DNA from: Acidobacteria bacterium 13_1_20CM_58_21
GTDB taxonomy: Bacteria; Acidobacteriota; Terriglobia; Acidiferrales; UBA7541
DNA length: 32,696 nt
Direction of reading: 5' to 3'
NCBI GenBank assembly: GCA_001919715.1
Contig: MNIJ01000229.1
Location: 1-32,696, forward strand
In this document: positions 16,895 through 24,965 of the stretch, piece after piece
Position numbering within the stretch: position 1 is the stretch's first letter
Layout of the letters: every line of letters begins with the position of its first letter
The notes under the pieces: generated by a model
Databases searched by the model: none
What the model saw: only the letters and a program-made list of their open reading frames with translations
What the model was told of the DNA's origin: nothing
Program-made: the position numbers and the translations under genes

Positions 16895-17568
16895 AAATCA
16901 TGCAGGTCAGCTGTAACCATCGCGATCGGATTTTCGAAGATGGCACGCTCGCCGAATGGGCCGCGCTGGAAGCGCACGCGGCCACCTGCCCGCTCTGCGC
17001 GGAGGAGGTTCGTGCCTGGAAATCGCTGAGCGTGGCGGCGGGGGAATTGCGCGACTACTCGGACAGCCCTTCGTTCTGGCCGCGGATCGAACGCGCACTG
17101 GCCGAAGAAGCGGCGCGAAATCCGCGGCGCGCCGAGCGCAAGGGTTGGTTCTCGTTCCTGCCAAGCCTTTCGCCTGCATGGCCAGCGGCCCTGGCCGGCG
17201 CGTTGGTTTTGATGCTGACGCTCTCCGCGGCCCGGATCTATCTTCGCCGTCCAGTCAACGGGCGCGGTACCGGAGATCAATCACTTCTAAAGAGCAAGGC
17301 CCTCAAAGAGGTGGAAAGCGCGGAAACGGTTTACCAGCGGTCGATTGACAAGCTCGCGGCCGAGGCCAGGCCGCAACTTGAGAGTCCGGCGACTCCACTG
17401 CTCGCCAACTATCACGAGAAATTATTTGTTTTGGATAGCGCCATCGCTGAGCTGCGCGCCCAAGCGGGAATGAATCCATCGAACGCGCAACTGCGCTACC
17501 AGTTGCTCGCCATGTATCAGGAAAAGCAGCACGCGCTCGAGGAAGTTTTGGAGACTAAACGACAATGA
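16891..17568 (+). CDS. Zinc-finger anti-sigma factor, single-pass membrane protein
   Basis: 225 residues from GTG 16891, overlapping the sigma stop. The N-terminus has the zf-HC2/ZAS pattern: an early CNH, then HAATCPLC (H-x3-C-x2-C). A basic stretch and one membrane helix (about residues 93-117) follow. The extracytoplasmic part is helical, rich in Glu/Lys/Gln and possibly coiled coil, with no enzymatic motif. It should hold the upstream ECF factor inactive at the inner membrane and release it on an envelope signal. ATGA overlap with the next gene suggests tight coupling of all three. Confidence 0.88.
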   Translation: MKIMQVSCNHRDRIFEDGTLAEWAALEAHAATCPLCAEEVRAWKSLSVAAGELRDYSDSPSFWPRIERALAEEAARNPRRAERKGWFSFLPSLSPAWPAALAGALVLMLTLSAARIYLRRPVNGRGTGDQSLLKSKALKEVESAETVYQRSIDKLAAEARPQLESPATPLLANYHEKLFVLDSAIAELRAQAGMNPSNAQLRYQLLAMYQEKQHALEEVLETKRQ

Positions 17569-19214
17569 TTCGTATTCCATCCATTTTCCGAACAGAGCCG
17601 TTGCGGCTGGCCGCGCTAGCGGGACTGCTCTCGGTGATGCTGCTTTTCACGGCCATGCCCGTGCCCGCCGCAAATTCCGCGCAGGAACAAGTGTCGAGAG
17701 ATTTTCAGCAGACGGTGACGCTCGGGGCGGGCCAGTCCGTGCGCGTCGAGCACAAGTTCGGTGACGTCAGGCTCCACGGTGAGGCCGGCCGCGAGGTCAA
17801 GATTTCCGCCACCATCCGGGCGCAGGCGAGTTCGCACCAGGAAGCGGAATCCTTCGCGCAAAAAATCAAGATTGAAGTACAGCAGACCGGCGAAGGAGTC
17901 CGCATCAAGACCATCTATCCCGAGGAAGAGAAGAAATGGTTTCACTCTAGCAAGAACTCTTCGTGGTCCGTCAGTTATGACATTGCCATGCCCTCCGACG
18001 CGCCGATCACGGTGCGAAACAGTTTCGGGAGTGTTGAGGTAGCGGGCCTTCACGGAGCGGCGGATGTCGAGAACGGCTACGGCACGCTCGCCGTCCGTGA
18101 CGCCGGCCCCGGCCGGTGGAACAATGCTTTTGGCAGTATTGAGCTTACCGGGGCCGCGGGAAATGTCTCCGTGAGCGACAACAACGGCTCCGTGCAAGTG
18201 TCGGACGTAAAGGGCACTCTCGAGGTACGCAATCGTTTCGCCAGCATCACAGCACGAAGTATTCAGGGCGCGGCAACCATTACGGGCGGCAATGGCGCAG
18301 TTACCTTGACGGATGCCGCCGCCGCAAACATCACAACTTCGTTCGGCAGCGTCGACGCACGGAATATCCGTGGTGATCTTTCGGTCCGCGACAACAACGG
18401 AAACGTGGAGATCCTGGGTGTCGGCGGTGCTGCCGACATTACCAATAGCTTCGGCAACGTCAGCTTTGCCGATGTTCGTGGCCGCGTGAATTGCACCACC
18501 AACAATGGCCGGGTCAAGGGTAGCTCGGCGACGGGCGGCTCGGTGACCATTCGCGATTCCTTCGGCAACATTGAGTTGGATACCATCAGTGGCACTCTGC
18601 AGGCGGACACTTCCAACGGAAGAATCACGGTGCGCGACGCGCGAGGAAGCGTCACGTTGAAGTCCTCCTTTGGCGCCATCGAAGCCTCCAACGTTCCGAA
18701 AGGAATTCGCGCCATCACGGGGAACGGGGACATCACGCTCACCGACATCGGCGGAGATACTTTTGCCAAGACCAGTTTCGGAAGGGTCTCGACGGAACGC
18801 ATCAGCGGCAATCTGACGGTGGAAAACAGCAATGGTTCGGTCACCGCAAGAAACGTAAAGGCCGACACCGGCGTGAATACCTCTTTTGCTGGCGTCACGT
18901 TGGAATCGATCGGGGGGCGAATCACCGTGGACAATCAGAACGGCGCGATCTCGGTGACGGCCATGCGTCCGGCCAGCGGTTGCCGCGACATTTCCCTCAA
19001 AACATCGTTCTCATCCATCCGCGTGAGCATTCCCGAGGGGTTGGGCTACAACCTCACGGCGAGGACTTCATTCGGCCGGATTTCTTCCCAATTGCCGGTC
19101 ACTTCAACGGGCAGCATCGGGGGCGATACCCTAAACGGCACCATCGGTTCGGGCGGCTGCCAGCTGCAGCTCACTGATTCCAACGGCAACATCGAAATCG
19201 CCAAAGCTCCCTGA
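17565..19214 (+). CDS. DUF4097-family exported beta-helix repeat protein
   Basis: 549 residues with a signal peptide or N-terminal anchor (LAALAGLLSVMLLFTAMPVP). After about residue 140 the chain is a regular solenoid: coils of about 20 residues alternate between a SFG-type turn (NSFGSV, TSFGSV, NSFGNV, TSFGRV) and a NG-type turn (NNGSV, NNGNV, NNGRV, SNGRI, QNGAI). I count about eleven of each, giving a strict two-coil period of about 40-45 residues. This suits the right-handed beta-helix proposed for DUF4097/adhesin-like proteins. No catalytic residues are evident. As the last gene of the ECF operon it may be the envelope structure that the sigma system monitors or builds. Confidence 0.88.
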   Translation: MIRIPSIFRTEPLRLAALAGLLSVMLLFTAMPVPAANSAQEQVSRDFQQTVTLGAGQSVRVEHKFGDVRLHGEAGREVKISATIRAQASSHQEAESFAQKIKIEVQQTGEGVRIKTIYPEEEKKWFHSSKNSSWSVSYDIAMPSDAPITVRNSFGSVEVAGLHGAADVENGYGTLAVRDAGPGRWNNAFGSIELTGAAGNVSVSDNNGSVQVSDVKGTLEVRNRFASITARSIQGAATITGGNGAVTLTDAAAANITTSFGSVDARNIRGDLSVRDNNGNVEILGVGGAADITNSFGNVSFADVRGRVNCTTNNGRVKGSSATGGSVTIRDSFGNIELDTISGTLQADTSNGRITVRDARGSVTLKSSFGAIEASNVPKGIRAITGNGDITLTDIGGDTFAKTSFGRVSTERISGNLTVENSNGSVTARNVKADTGVNTSFAGVTLESIGGRITVDNQNGAISVTAMRPASGCRDISLKTSFSSIRVSIPEGLGYNLTARTSFGRISSQLPVTSTGSIGGDTLNGTIGSGGCQLQLTDSNGNIEIAKAP

Positions 19215-19230
19215 TCGTGGGTGGTCTCCT

Positions 19231-19704
19231 TCATCTTCGGGACTGCCGCGCGTGGGCCATGGCGAACGCTTTCCTCAGGACGCGTGTGGCAGTCTCCGTG
19301 AGATGAAATCGGGCGAGTTCCTCTTGGCGCGCGAATGCCACCTCAGTTACATCGCTTCCCGCGCGGGGTTCGCCGCCGAGGCGTTCGCAAAGATAGTCCG
19401 CAATGACAAAGTGAAATCGCGGCCTTCCTTTAACCGCTCCGCCGGTTGACCCATCCTGCAGGTAAATCCGATCGAACACTTCGATCAGCTCGAGAACGCG
19501 AACTTCGATTCCGGTTTCTTCCAGCAATTCGCGAGCGACACCTTCCTCCAGACTCTCGCCGATCTCCAGTGTGCCGCCCGGAATTGACCATTCACCGAGC
19601 AACGGCTCGTTGCCGCGGCGGATCAGCAGCGTGCGGCCCTGATCGATAATCACGCCCCCGATGCCCACCACGGGCCGTTCGGGGTATTCTCTGGAAGAAC
19701 TCAT
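19231..19704 (-). CDS. Nudix hydrolase
   Basis: 157 residues from ATG 19704; the frame continues open far upstream (to 20589) across genes on the other strand, but the conserved domain starts only here. After VVGIGGVIIDQGRTLLIRR comes a complete Nudix box (G-x5-E-x7-REL-x-EE-x-GI), which binds the metal used to hydrolyse nucleoside-diphosphate-linked compounds. The layout (WSIPGGTLEIGESL, then FHFVIADYL) suits the ADP-ribose/NUDT1-like group, but the substrate is unknown. It converges on the DUF4097 gene with a 16-bp gap and is divergent from the LysW-like gene. Confidence 0.9.
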   Translation of the reverse strand: MSSSREYPERPVVGIGGVIIDQGRTLLIRRGNEPLLGEWSIPGGTLEIGESLEEGVARELLEETGIEVRVLELIEVFDRIYLQDGSTGGAVKGRPRFHFVIADYLCERLGGEPRAGSDVTEVAFARQEELARFHLTETATRVLRKAFAMAHARQSRR

Positions 19705-19766
19705 TTGGCAACATCTTTCTGCCCATAATGCAATGGCATTCAAAGCAGTGCCATCAAGCGCGGGAG

Positions 19767-19795
19767 TTGACTTCATACCCCGGGGTATATAATAC
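19767..19795 (+). promoter_or_regulatory. Promoter with an embedded perfect palindrome before the LysW-like gene
   Basis: TTGACT (19767-19772) with either TATAAT (19788-19793, 15-bp spacer) or TAATAC (19790-19795, 17-bp spacer). Between them lies the perfect 14-bp palindrome ATACCCCGGGGTAT (19775-19788). A GC-rich palindrome over the spacer suggests a repressor or MerR/CsoR-like site; the regulator is not identified. Confidence 0.6.
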
Positions 19796-19861
19796 GCTGC
19801 ACGGGGGTGGGCACGGTCCTCGTACCCCCACTTTGCAAACAATTGTACGGAGGGTGGAGCC

Positions 19862-20107
19862 GTGATCCGTTGCCCTGAATGTTCCGCCGAAATCGATGTC
19901 GACGAAGACGAAGTCGAAGAAGGCGAGATCCTGAGTTGCCCCGAGTGTGAATCTGAACTCGAGGTCTCACAGACGCATCCCGTCCACCTAAACCTCATCG
20001 CCGATGATTCGGACGAAGAGGACGACGAAGAAGACGAAGGCAAGACCGGTGAAAATGGCGACCTCATCGACGATGATGATGACGACGAAGAAGAAGGCGA
20101 GGAGTAA
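19862..20107 (+). CDS. LysW-like zinc-ribbon protein with poly-acidic tail
   Basis: 81 residues from GTG 19862, preceded by GGAGG and GTGGAG. The N-terminal half has CPEC at residues 4-7 and 26-29 around EIDVDEDEVEEGEIL, closely resembling LysW, the amino-group carrier of the AAA lysine/arginine pathway. True LysW is about 55 residues and ends in EDWGE, whose terminal Glu carries the substrate. Here the second half is a long Asp/Glu run ending EEGEE, with no EDWGE, and no LysX/ArgX or other lysine genes are near. It may be a diverged carrier using a terminal Glu or a separate zinc-ribbon protein. The start region has a clear promoter. Confidence 0.8.
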   Translation: MIRCPECSAEIDVDEDEVEEGEILSCPECESELEVSQTHPVHLNLIADDSDEEDDEEDEGKTGENGDLIDDDDDDEEEGEE

Positions 20108-20139
20108 CGGGTACGCCCCGCACCGCATGGCATCCTGTT

Positions 20140-20634
20140 GTGCTCGTACCGCCATCTAAATCTGTAAGGAGCAGAAAACTGCACTTCGCGCGATGGATGG
20201 CAATTCTCTCGACGGCCGGGCTGGTGGCATGCTGGGGCGCGGCATTTGGACAGGTCCAGGAGGCGGTGCCACGGCCGCCTAGTTCCGCCACCACTCCGCA
20301 AGCCCCTGCGGTCACCCCGGGTAAACCGGCCAAGAAAAAATACAGCCACGCAAATGATTTTTTGATTCGCGGAACAGTCTTTACGGACAAAGCCCTTTCG
20401 TTTCCGGGCGTGCAACTCCGCATCCGGCGGGCAGGAGAGAAGAAATTCCGTTGGGAGAGCTACACGAATTCGCGCGGTGAATTTGCAATCCGTGTGCCGC
20501 AGGGCGCAGATTATGAGCTGGTGGTTCGCGTCAAGGGTTTCGCGGAGCAGACCCGCACCATCGACGCCAAAACCGGCGGGAACGAGCAAAGCATGGTGTT
20601 CCGAATGCAGCCGGCTGCAGGAGACCAGGGATGA
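20140..20634 (+). CDS. Exported carboxypeptidase-regulatory-like domain protein (1)
   Basis: 164 residues at most. The start is uncertain: GTG 20140 is the longest, ATG 20197 the nearest ATG to the signal peptide, and a good ribosome site (TAAGGAG, 20165-20171) sits between them, 7 nt before a CTG. A hydrophobic signal sequence is followed by a Pro/Ala-rich linker and one beta-sandwich of the CarboxypepD_reg/Cna-B type: FLIRGTVFTDKALSFPGVQL, TNSRGEFAIRVPQGADYEL and a last strand near QSMVFRMQP. Such domains occur on cell-surface and TonB-receptor proteins. Its TGA overlaps the next ATG. Confidence 0.75.
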   Translation: MLVPPSKSVRSRKLHFARWMAILSTAGLVACWGAAFGQVQEAVPRPPSSATTPQAPAVTPGKPAKKKYSHANDFLIRGTVFTDKALSFPGVQLRIRRAGEKKFRWESYTNSRGEFAIRVPQGADYELVVRVKGFAEQTRTIDAKTGGNEQSMVFRMQPAAGDQG

Positions 20635-20993
20635 ACGTGCGGCGACGCATTTGCGGTCTAGCGGTGCTTCTCTCGCTCTTGGCCGCCGTTGGTGGAGCTC
20701 AGGACAAGAAGCGTGAAGCTCAGCTGCGCACGGTGCGCGGCGTGGTGGCGGACAAGTCCGATAGCCCTCTTTCCGGCAGCGTAGTTTTTCTGAAAAACGT
20801 ACGCACCAATTCCGTCCGCAGCAGTTACACCGATGACAACGGAAACTACCGTTTCAGCGGCTTAGATCCTAATGCCGATTACGAATTGCATGCGGAAAAA
20901 GAAGGCGCCAAATCCCCCACTCGTACGGTCTCCAGCTTCGACAGTCGCAAGGACATCGTTCTGAATCTCAAAATCGAGAAGAAAAAGAGCTGA
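20631..20993 (+). CDS. Exported carboxypeptidase-regulatory-like domain protein (2)
   Basis: 120 residues: signal peptide (MNVRRRICGLAVLLSLLAAV) and then a single CarboxypepD_reg-like sandwich with LRTVRGVVADKSDSPLSGS, TDDNGNYRFSGLDPNADYEL and a Lys-rich end. It has the same architecture as the preceding gene and overlaps it by ATGA, so the pair are probably a tandem duplication translated together. The role is unknown; the domain is typically structural or a binding module. Confidence 0.8.
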   Translation: MNVRRRICGLAVLLSLLAAVGGAQDKKREAQLRTVRGVVADKSDSPLSGSVVFLKNVRTNSVRSSYTDDNGNYRFSGLDPNADYELHAEKEGAKSPTRTVSSFDSRKDIVLNLKIEKKKS

Positions 20994-21218
20994 CTCTCGT
21001 TTTCCGTCCGCAAGCCAGCCAGGTCTAGGGAACTGCCCGTAAATGCGCGCCGTTTTGCTGAAACCACGAGCGACGCGGGGCAAAATCCCGGCTGCCCGTC
21101 CAGCGGGTAAAACCCTTTCTTCATGGAGCGAATCTAAGTTGGGACCAAGCATTGTGGAAACGAGGTCGTCCCTTTTGCTACTGAAATGCCCGGTGCCGGG
21201 AGACAATTAGAGTTATCT

Positions 21219-22016
21219 ATGGTCAGACAAAATGAAATGCAGGGTCACATCGTGCTTGCACTTCTCGTTGGACTATTGATTGTCGTTTCGCCTGCCCTGG
21301 CACGACGGCAAGAGGGCCAGCAGCCCGCTCCGGATCCCCAAAAAAGAAGTACGAAAGAGGGGAAGGAGGATAAAGACAAACCCGGCGCGACGGTTGGGAA
21401 GAGCAAGCTCGAGAAAGAAACCGGAACCATCAATGATCGTATTTTCGAGGTCCTGCCGAACTACGGGACGGTCGAAGACGTCAAGAATCTTCCGCCGCTT
21501 ACCGCCGGCCAGAAGTTCAGATTGGCAACCGCCGGCGTTTTTGATTGGGGGGCTTATCCCTTCAACATCATCCTTTCGGGAATCGCGCAAGCAAAGAATG
21601 ATCCAAAAGAGTGGGGACAAGGATGGGACGCCTACGGAAAACGTTATGGCGCGTCCTTCGCCGATAACAGCATCGGCACCTATATGACGACAGCAATCTT
21701 CCCCACCTTGCTACATGAAGATCCGCGGTACTACCAGTTGGGAAAAGGGCGCTTTGCTCACCGCGCCTACCATGCTATCAACCGGCTCTTTGTTGTTAGG
21801 ACGGATTCAGGACACGAGCGCTTCAATTTCTCGGAATCGACTGGCAATGCGGTGGCCGCAGCACTCTCCAATGCCTACCATGTTCCGGAGGATCGCACCG
21901 CCTCGCGAAACGCCTCCACTTTTGCCTTTTTGATTCTGTATGACGGTATGAACAACGAATTGAAGGAATTCTGGCCGGATATTCGCCGCAAAGTGTTTCA
22001 TAAGAATACGCCGTAG
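21219..22016 (+). CDS. Unnamed exported protein
   Basis: About 265 residues from ATG 21219; ATG 21234 and an upstream start at 21186 are possible, and no ribosome site decides. A signal peptide (HIVLALLVGLLIVVSPALA) leads into a Lys/Glu-rich linker of about 60 residues and then an aromatic-rich conserved domain with FDWGAYPFNIILSG, FPTLLHEDPRYYQLGKG and an ending WPDIRRKVFHK. The family is not named to my knowledge. A short diverged copy of its 3' end occurs near 24886 (see that entry), so paralogues probably exist in the genome. It precedes the TonB-dependent receptor by about 165 bp. Confidence 0.75.
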   Translation: MVRQNEMQGHIVLALLVGLLIVVSPALARRQEGQQPAPDPQKRSTKEGKEDKDKPGATVGKSKLEKETGTINDRIFEVLPNYGTVEDVKNLPPLTAGQKFRLATAGVFDWGAYPFNIILSGIAQAKNDPKEWGQGWDAYGKRYGASFADNSIGTYMTTAIFPTLLHEDPRYYQLGKGRFAHRAYHAINRLFVVRTDSGHERFNFSESTGNAVAAALSNAYHVPEDRTASRNASTFAFLILYDGMNNELKEFWPDIRRKVFHKNTP

Positions 22017-22153
22017 TACCGCGGCTTACTGTTTGCGAAGAGCCCTTCTAGCAGTGTTGGCGCACTGGTAGGTAATTCGGGCCCAGCCGCAAGACTATAA
22101 CGCGACTCCCGGAGTGCTTTGGGCGTCGAATCATCAGTCGAGGGTGAAAATTA

Positions 22154-22169
22154 GTTTTCCTCGGAAAAC
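22154..22169. promoter_or_regulatory. Palindrome upstream of the TonB-dependent receptor gene
   Basis: GTTTTCC-TC-GGAAAAC is a perfect 7-bp inverted repeat with a 2-bp spacer. It lies 11 bp before ATG 22181 (26 bp before ATG 22196). It could be an operator or a hairpin over the translation start. Confidence 0.5.
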
Positions 22170-22180
22170 GTCTTCGGAGA

Positions 22181-24760
22181 ATGCACGCAACCACTATGAA
22201 AACGGCTCGAAGAGTTGTGTTTCCCGCTTGCCGCGCGATTTCCATCGCGCTGCTGCTGCTCGCCTATCCGACTTTCGCTCGACACCCACAGAGCGCAGGT
22301 TCAAACGTTCCCAGGGGCTCTCTTACTGGAAGGATCATGGTAGTCTCCGGGGAAGGGGCTACCAATAATCTTAGCGGAGTCAGTGTGAAGTTGACGGATC
22401 CGTCGGTGGGCGCGGTATCCCGATCGACGGTTAGCGATGCGGACGGCCGCTACGAGTTCACTGCTCTGCCCACCGGAACCTACACGCTGGAAGCGAGTGC
22501 CGATGGCTTTAAGCCCTGGTCGGGCAAGATAACGCTCGGTGCGGACCAGGCGCTCGTCAAAGACCTCGTTCTACAGATTAGTTCCGTCAATCAGCAAGTC
22601 GAGGTTCAAGGAGAGGCCCCAGAAATTGCCACTCAGAATGTAGCGATAACTGCCACGGTCAACACCGAACAATTGGAGAGCCTGCCTTTGCCCACCCAGA
22701 AATTTACTGAGGCTTTGTCCTTGATTCCGGGTGTCATTCGGACCTCCACGGGCAAGCTGACATTCAAGGGCCAGGCTGAAAGCCAGGGGATGCTGGTGGT
22801 GGACTCGGCGGAAAACGTGGATCCCGTCTCGGGAAGCTTTTCGATTCCCATTCCTGTCGACATCATTCAATCCATGACGGTTTACAGTTCGCCCGAGAGT
22901 TCTGCGTACGGAGGCTTTACCGGGGGTCTGACCACCATCGAAACGAAGCCTCCATCTGGCACACGGGATTACAAGCTGCGCGATTTCATCCCGGCATTCC
23001 GGGGAAAGAACGATCATCTCGTGGGGCTAGCCAACTGGACGCCACGATTTGAGTTCGAAGGCCCGCTCATCAAAAACAAGATGAATTTCACAGAGGAGGT
23101 GACCTACGAATTGCGAAGACAGCCTGTGCGCGGGTTGTCGTTTCCGAAGAATGAGATCAAGACGAGAAGTGTCTCGTCCTTCACGAACCTTCAGGTGATA
23201 CTTTCCCCTCGACACGTGCTGAACTTCAACGCCAATGTTTTCCCCATGGAACTCGACTTCGCCAACATCAACGCGCTGATCCCGCAAACCGCGTCCACGA
23301 ACTATGGCCGAAGCGGAGTATCCATCGGCTTCTCCGATTCCTATCAGTTCGGCTTAGGAGCGTTGCTGAACACCGTGGTTCGCTACACCCGCTTCGACAG
23401 TAATGCCCACGGGCAGGGACCCGCCGACATGGAGATCTCACCCGCAGGGTGGGGCGGCAATTACTTCAATAGTTGGAATCGGAAAGCCAACCAATTGGAA
23501 GTCTTGCCCGCGTATCAGCTCTCGGCGAAGTCGTGGCACGGTAGCCACGAAGTGAGATTGGGCACGGATATCCTGTTTCGTGACTATGACGGTAGCAGCA
23601 TTTCCCATCCGCTCGAGCTGTTGAGGCAGGATGGCTCGGTTGCCGAACGGATTGACTTTCAAGGCGCGGGCCTGTTGAGCGCATCGGATGCGGAGGTCGC
23701 GGAGTTTATCCAGGATCACTGGATTCTGAACAGCCATTTGACGCTCAGCTTCGGGACACGTTTGACCACTCAATCCATCGGTCGCGATGCCGCCTTCGCG
23801 CCACGCATCGGCGCGGCCTATTCGCTGAATGAAGGAAAGACCGTAATTCGTGCCGGAGCCGCCGAGGTCTACGGCCATGTCTCGCTGCTCGCGGCCGACT
23901 TCACCAGCAATCAGGCGCGGGTACTCAGCTTCTTCGATTCCTCCGGCGCGCTGATAGGTCAGCCCGTCGTTCTACTAAATTCCTATCTTCTTTCGGGCGC
24001 GCCCCCCAGTGCGCCTGGCGTGCCGCGCGACCCTGGATCAAGCCCTCGCACGTTTAGCTGGAACGTCGTGCTTGAACACCAACTGCGCAAGAATCTTAAT
24101 CTCCGGGCTAGCTATCTTGACAGCCACACCGTGGATCTCTTTTTTCTCGATCCGGTCCTCCCTGCCGCCGGAGGAGGCGGATTGCTGGCTCTCAAGAACT
24201 CAGCAGTCTCAGAGTATCGCCAGGCTGACATCACCGCTCACGTTCGCCTTGGCGAACGCGCCGATATGAGCCTGTCCTACACCTGGAGCCGGGGACGCGG
24301 CGACCTCAACCCGCTCTCGGATACTCTTGTCCCCTTCCAGGTTCCGGTCATTCGACCAAACGCTACGGGTGTCCTGTCCTCGGACGTTCCCAATCGCATG
24401 GTAGCCTCGGGATTCTTCCGTCTTCCCTGGAAAATGGTTATCAGCCCCGTAGCTGACACGCATTCGGGATTGCCATTTTCAAACGTAGACGTTCTGCAGA
24501 ACTATGTCGGTGTGCCCGATGACCAGCGCTTCCCCATTTACTTCTCACTTGACCTAAGGCTTTACCGGGAGTTTGCCGTTCACATACCGCGCACGGAGCG
24601 TTCCAAGACTCACAAGGTTCGTCTCGGCGTATATTCGACCGACATCACGAATCGTCAAAACCCACACGACGTATATAACAACGTCACGTCTCCCATCTTT
24701 GGCGAGTTCGCGGGTTTCCAGCGGCGTTACACCGGCCTGGTATTAGATCTGATTCAGTAA
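22181..24760 (+). CDS. TonB-dependent receptor with N-terminal carboxypeptidase-regulatory-like domain (Oar-like)
   Basis: 859 residues. The start is ATG 22181 or ATG 22196; GGAGA directly abuts the first and is 15 nt from the second. After the signal peptide comes a CarboxypepD_reg domain (about residues 45-135: LTGRIMVV, SDADGRYEFTALPTGTYTLE), then a plug with LPLPTQKFTEALSLIPGV and the SPESSAYGGFTGGLTTIETK region, and finally a long beta-barrel. Oar-type receptors are abundant in Acidobacteriota and import or bind large substrates; the ligand is unknown. The total is shorter than many Oar proteins (about 1100 residues), and the C-terminus (GLVLDLIQ) lacks the usual terminal aromatic. Confidence 0.88.
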   Translation: MHATTMKTARRVVFPACRAISIALLLLAYPTFARHPQSAGSNVPRGSLTGRIMVVSGEGATNNLSGVSVKLTDPSVGAVSRSTVSDADGRYEFTALPTGTYTLEASADGFKPWSGKITLGADQALVKDLVLQISSVNQQVEVQGEAPEIATQNVAITATVNTEQLESLPLPTQKFTEALSLIPGVIRTSTGKLTFKGQAESQGMLVVDSAENVDPVSGSFSIPIPVDIIQSMTVYSSPESSAYGGFTGGLTTIETKPPSGTRDYKLRDFIPAFRGKNDHLVGLANWTPRFEFEGPLIKNKMNFTEEVTYELRRQPVRGLSFPKNEIKTRSVSSFTNLQVILSPRHVLNFNANVFPMELDFANINALIPQTASTNYGRSGVSIGFSDSYQFGLGALLNTVVRYTRFDSNAHGQGPADMEISPAGWGGNYFNSWNRKANQLEVLPAYQLSAKSWHGSHEVRLGTDILFRDYDGSSISHPLELLRQDGSVAERIDFQGAGLLSASDAEVAEFIQDHWILNSHLTLSFGTRLTTQSIGRDAAFAPRIGAAYSLNEGKTVIRAGAAEVYGHVSLLAADFTSNQARVLSFFDSSGALIGQPVVLLNSYLLSGAPPSAPGVPRDPGSSPRTFSWNVVLEHQLRKNLNLRASYLDSHTVDLFFLDPVLPAAGGGGLLALKNSAVSEYRQADITAHVRLGERADMSLSYTWSRGRGDLNPLSDTLVPFQVPVIRPNATGVLSSDVPNRMVASGFFRLPWKMVISPVADTHSGLPFSNVDVLQNYVGVPDDQRFPIYFSLDLRLYREFAVHIPRTERSKTHKVRLGVYSTDITNRQNPHDVYNNVTSPIFGEFAGFQRRYTGLVLDLIQ

Positions 24761-24885
24761 GCCCTGGCAGTTTCCCCTGTTGTGCAGTTGCTCGCCGAAT
24801 CGTCCCAGCCGAGTTTCTTCAGGTAGACGGACCGGTGGCGGCGACCGGGCCGCTCACCTCACTTTCGGCTAATGTCCAGTGAAGG

Positions 24886-24933
24886 GAATCCAGGCCGGAC
24901 ATTAGTCGCAAAGTCTTTCACAAGAAATACGCG
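24886..24933 (+). pseudogene. Remnant of the 3' end of a paralogue of the unnamed exported gene
   Basis: The DNA here is clearly similar to 21967-22014, the C-terminal codons of the unnamed exported gene. In frame it reads PDISRKVFHKK where the intact gene reads PDIRRKVFHK. A TGA lies two codons before the fragment and no coding sequence precedes it. Only about 45 bp are recognisable. Confidence 0.6.
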
Positions 24934-24965
24934 GTGGTTCGGCGCCGCCTGCCAGGAGCGAACGC

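Noticed and set aside
19705-20589. N-terminal extension of the Nudix frame (to 452 codons)
   Set aside because: The extra part is antisense to the LysW-like and carboxypeptidase-like genes and includes a low-complexity Ser run that mirrors the Asp/Glu codons.
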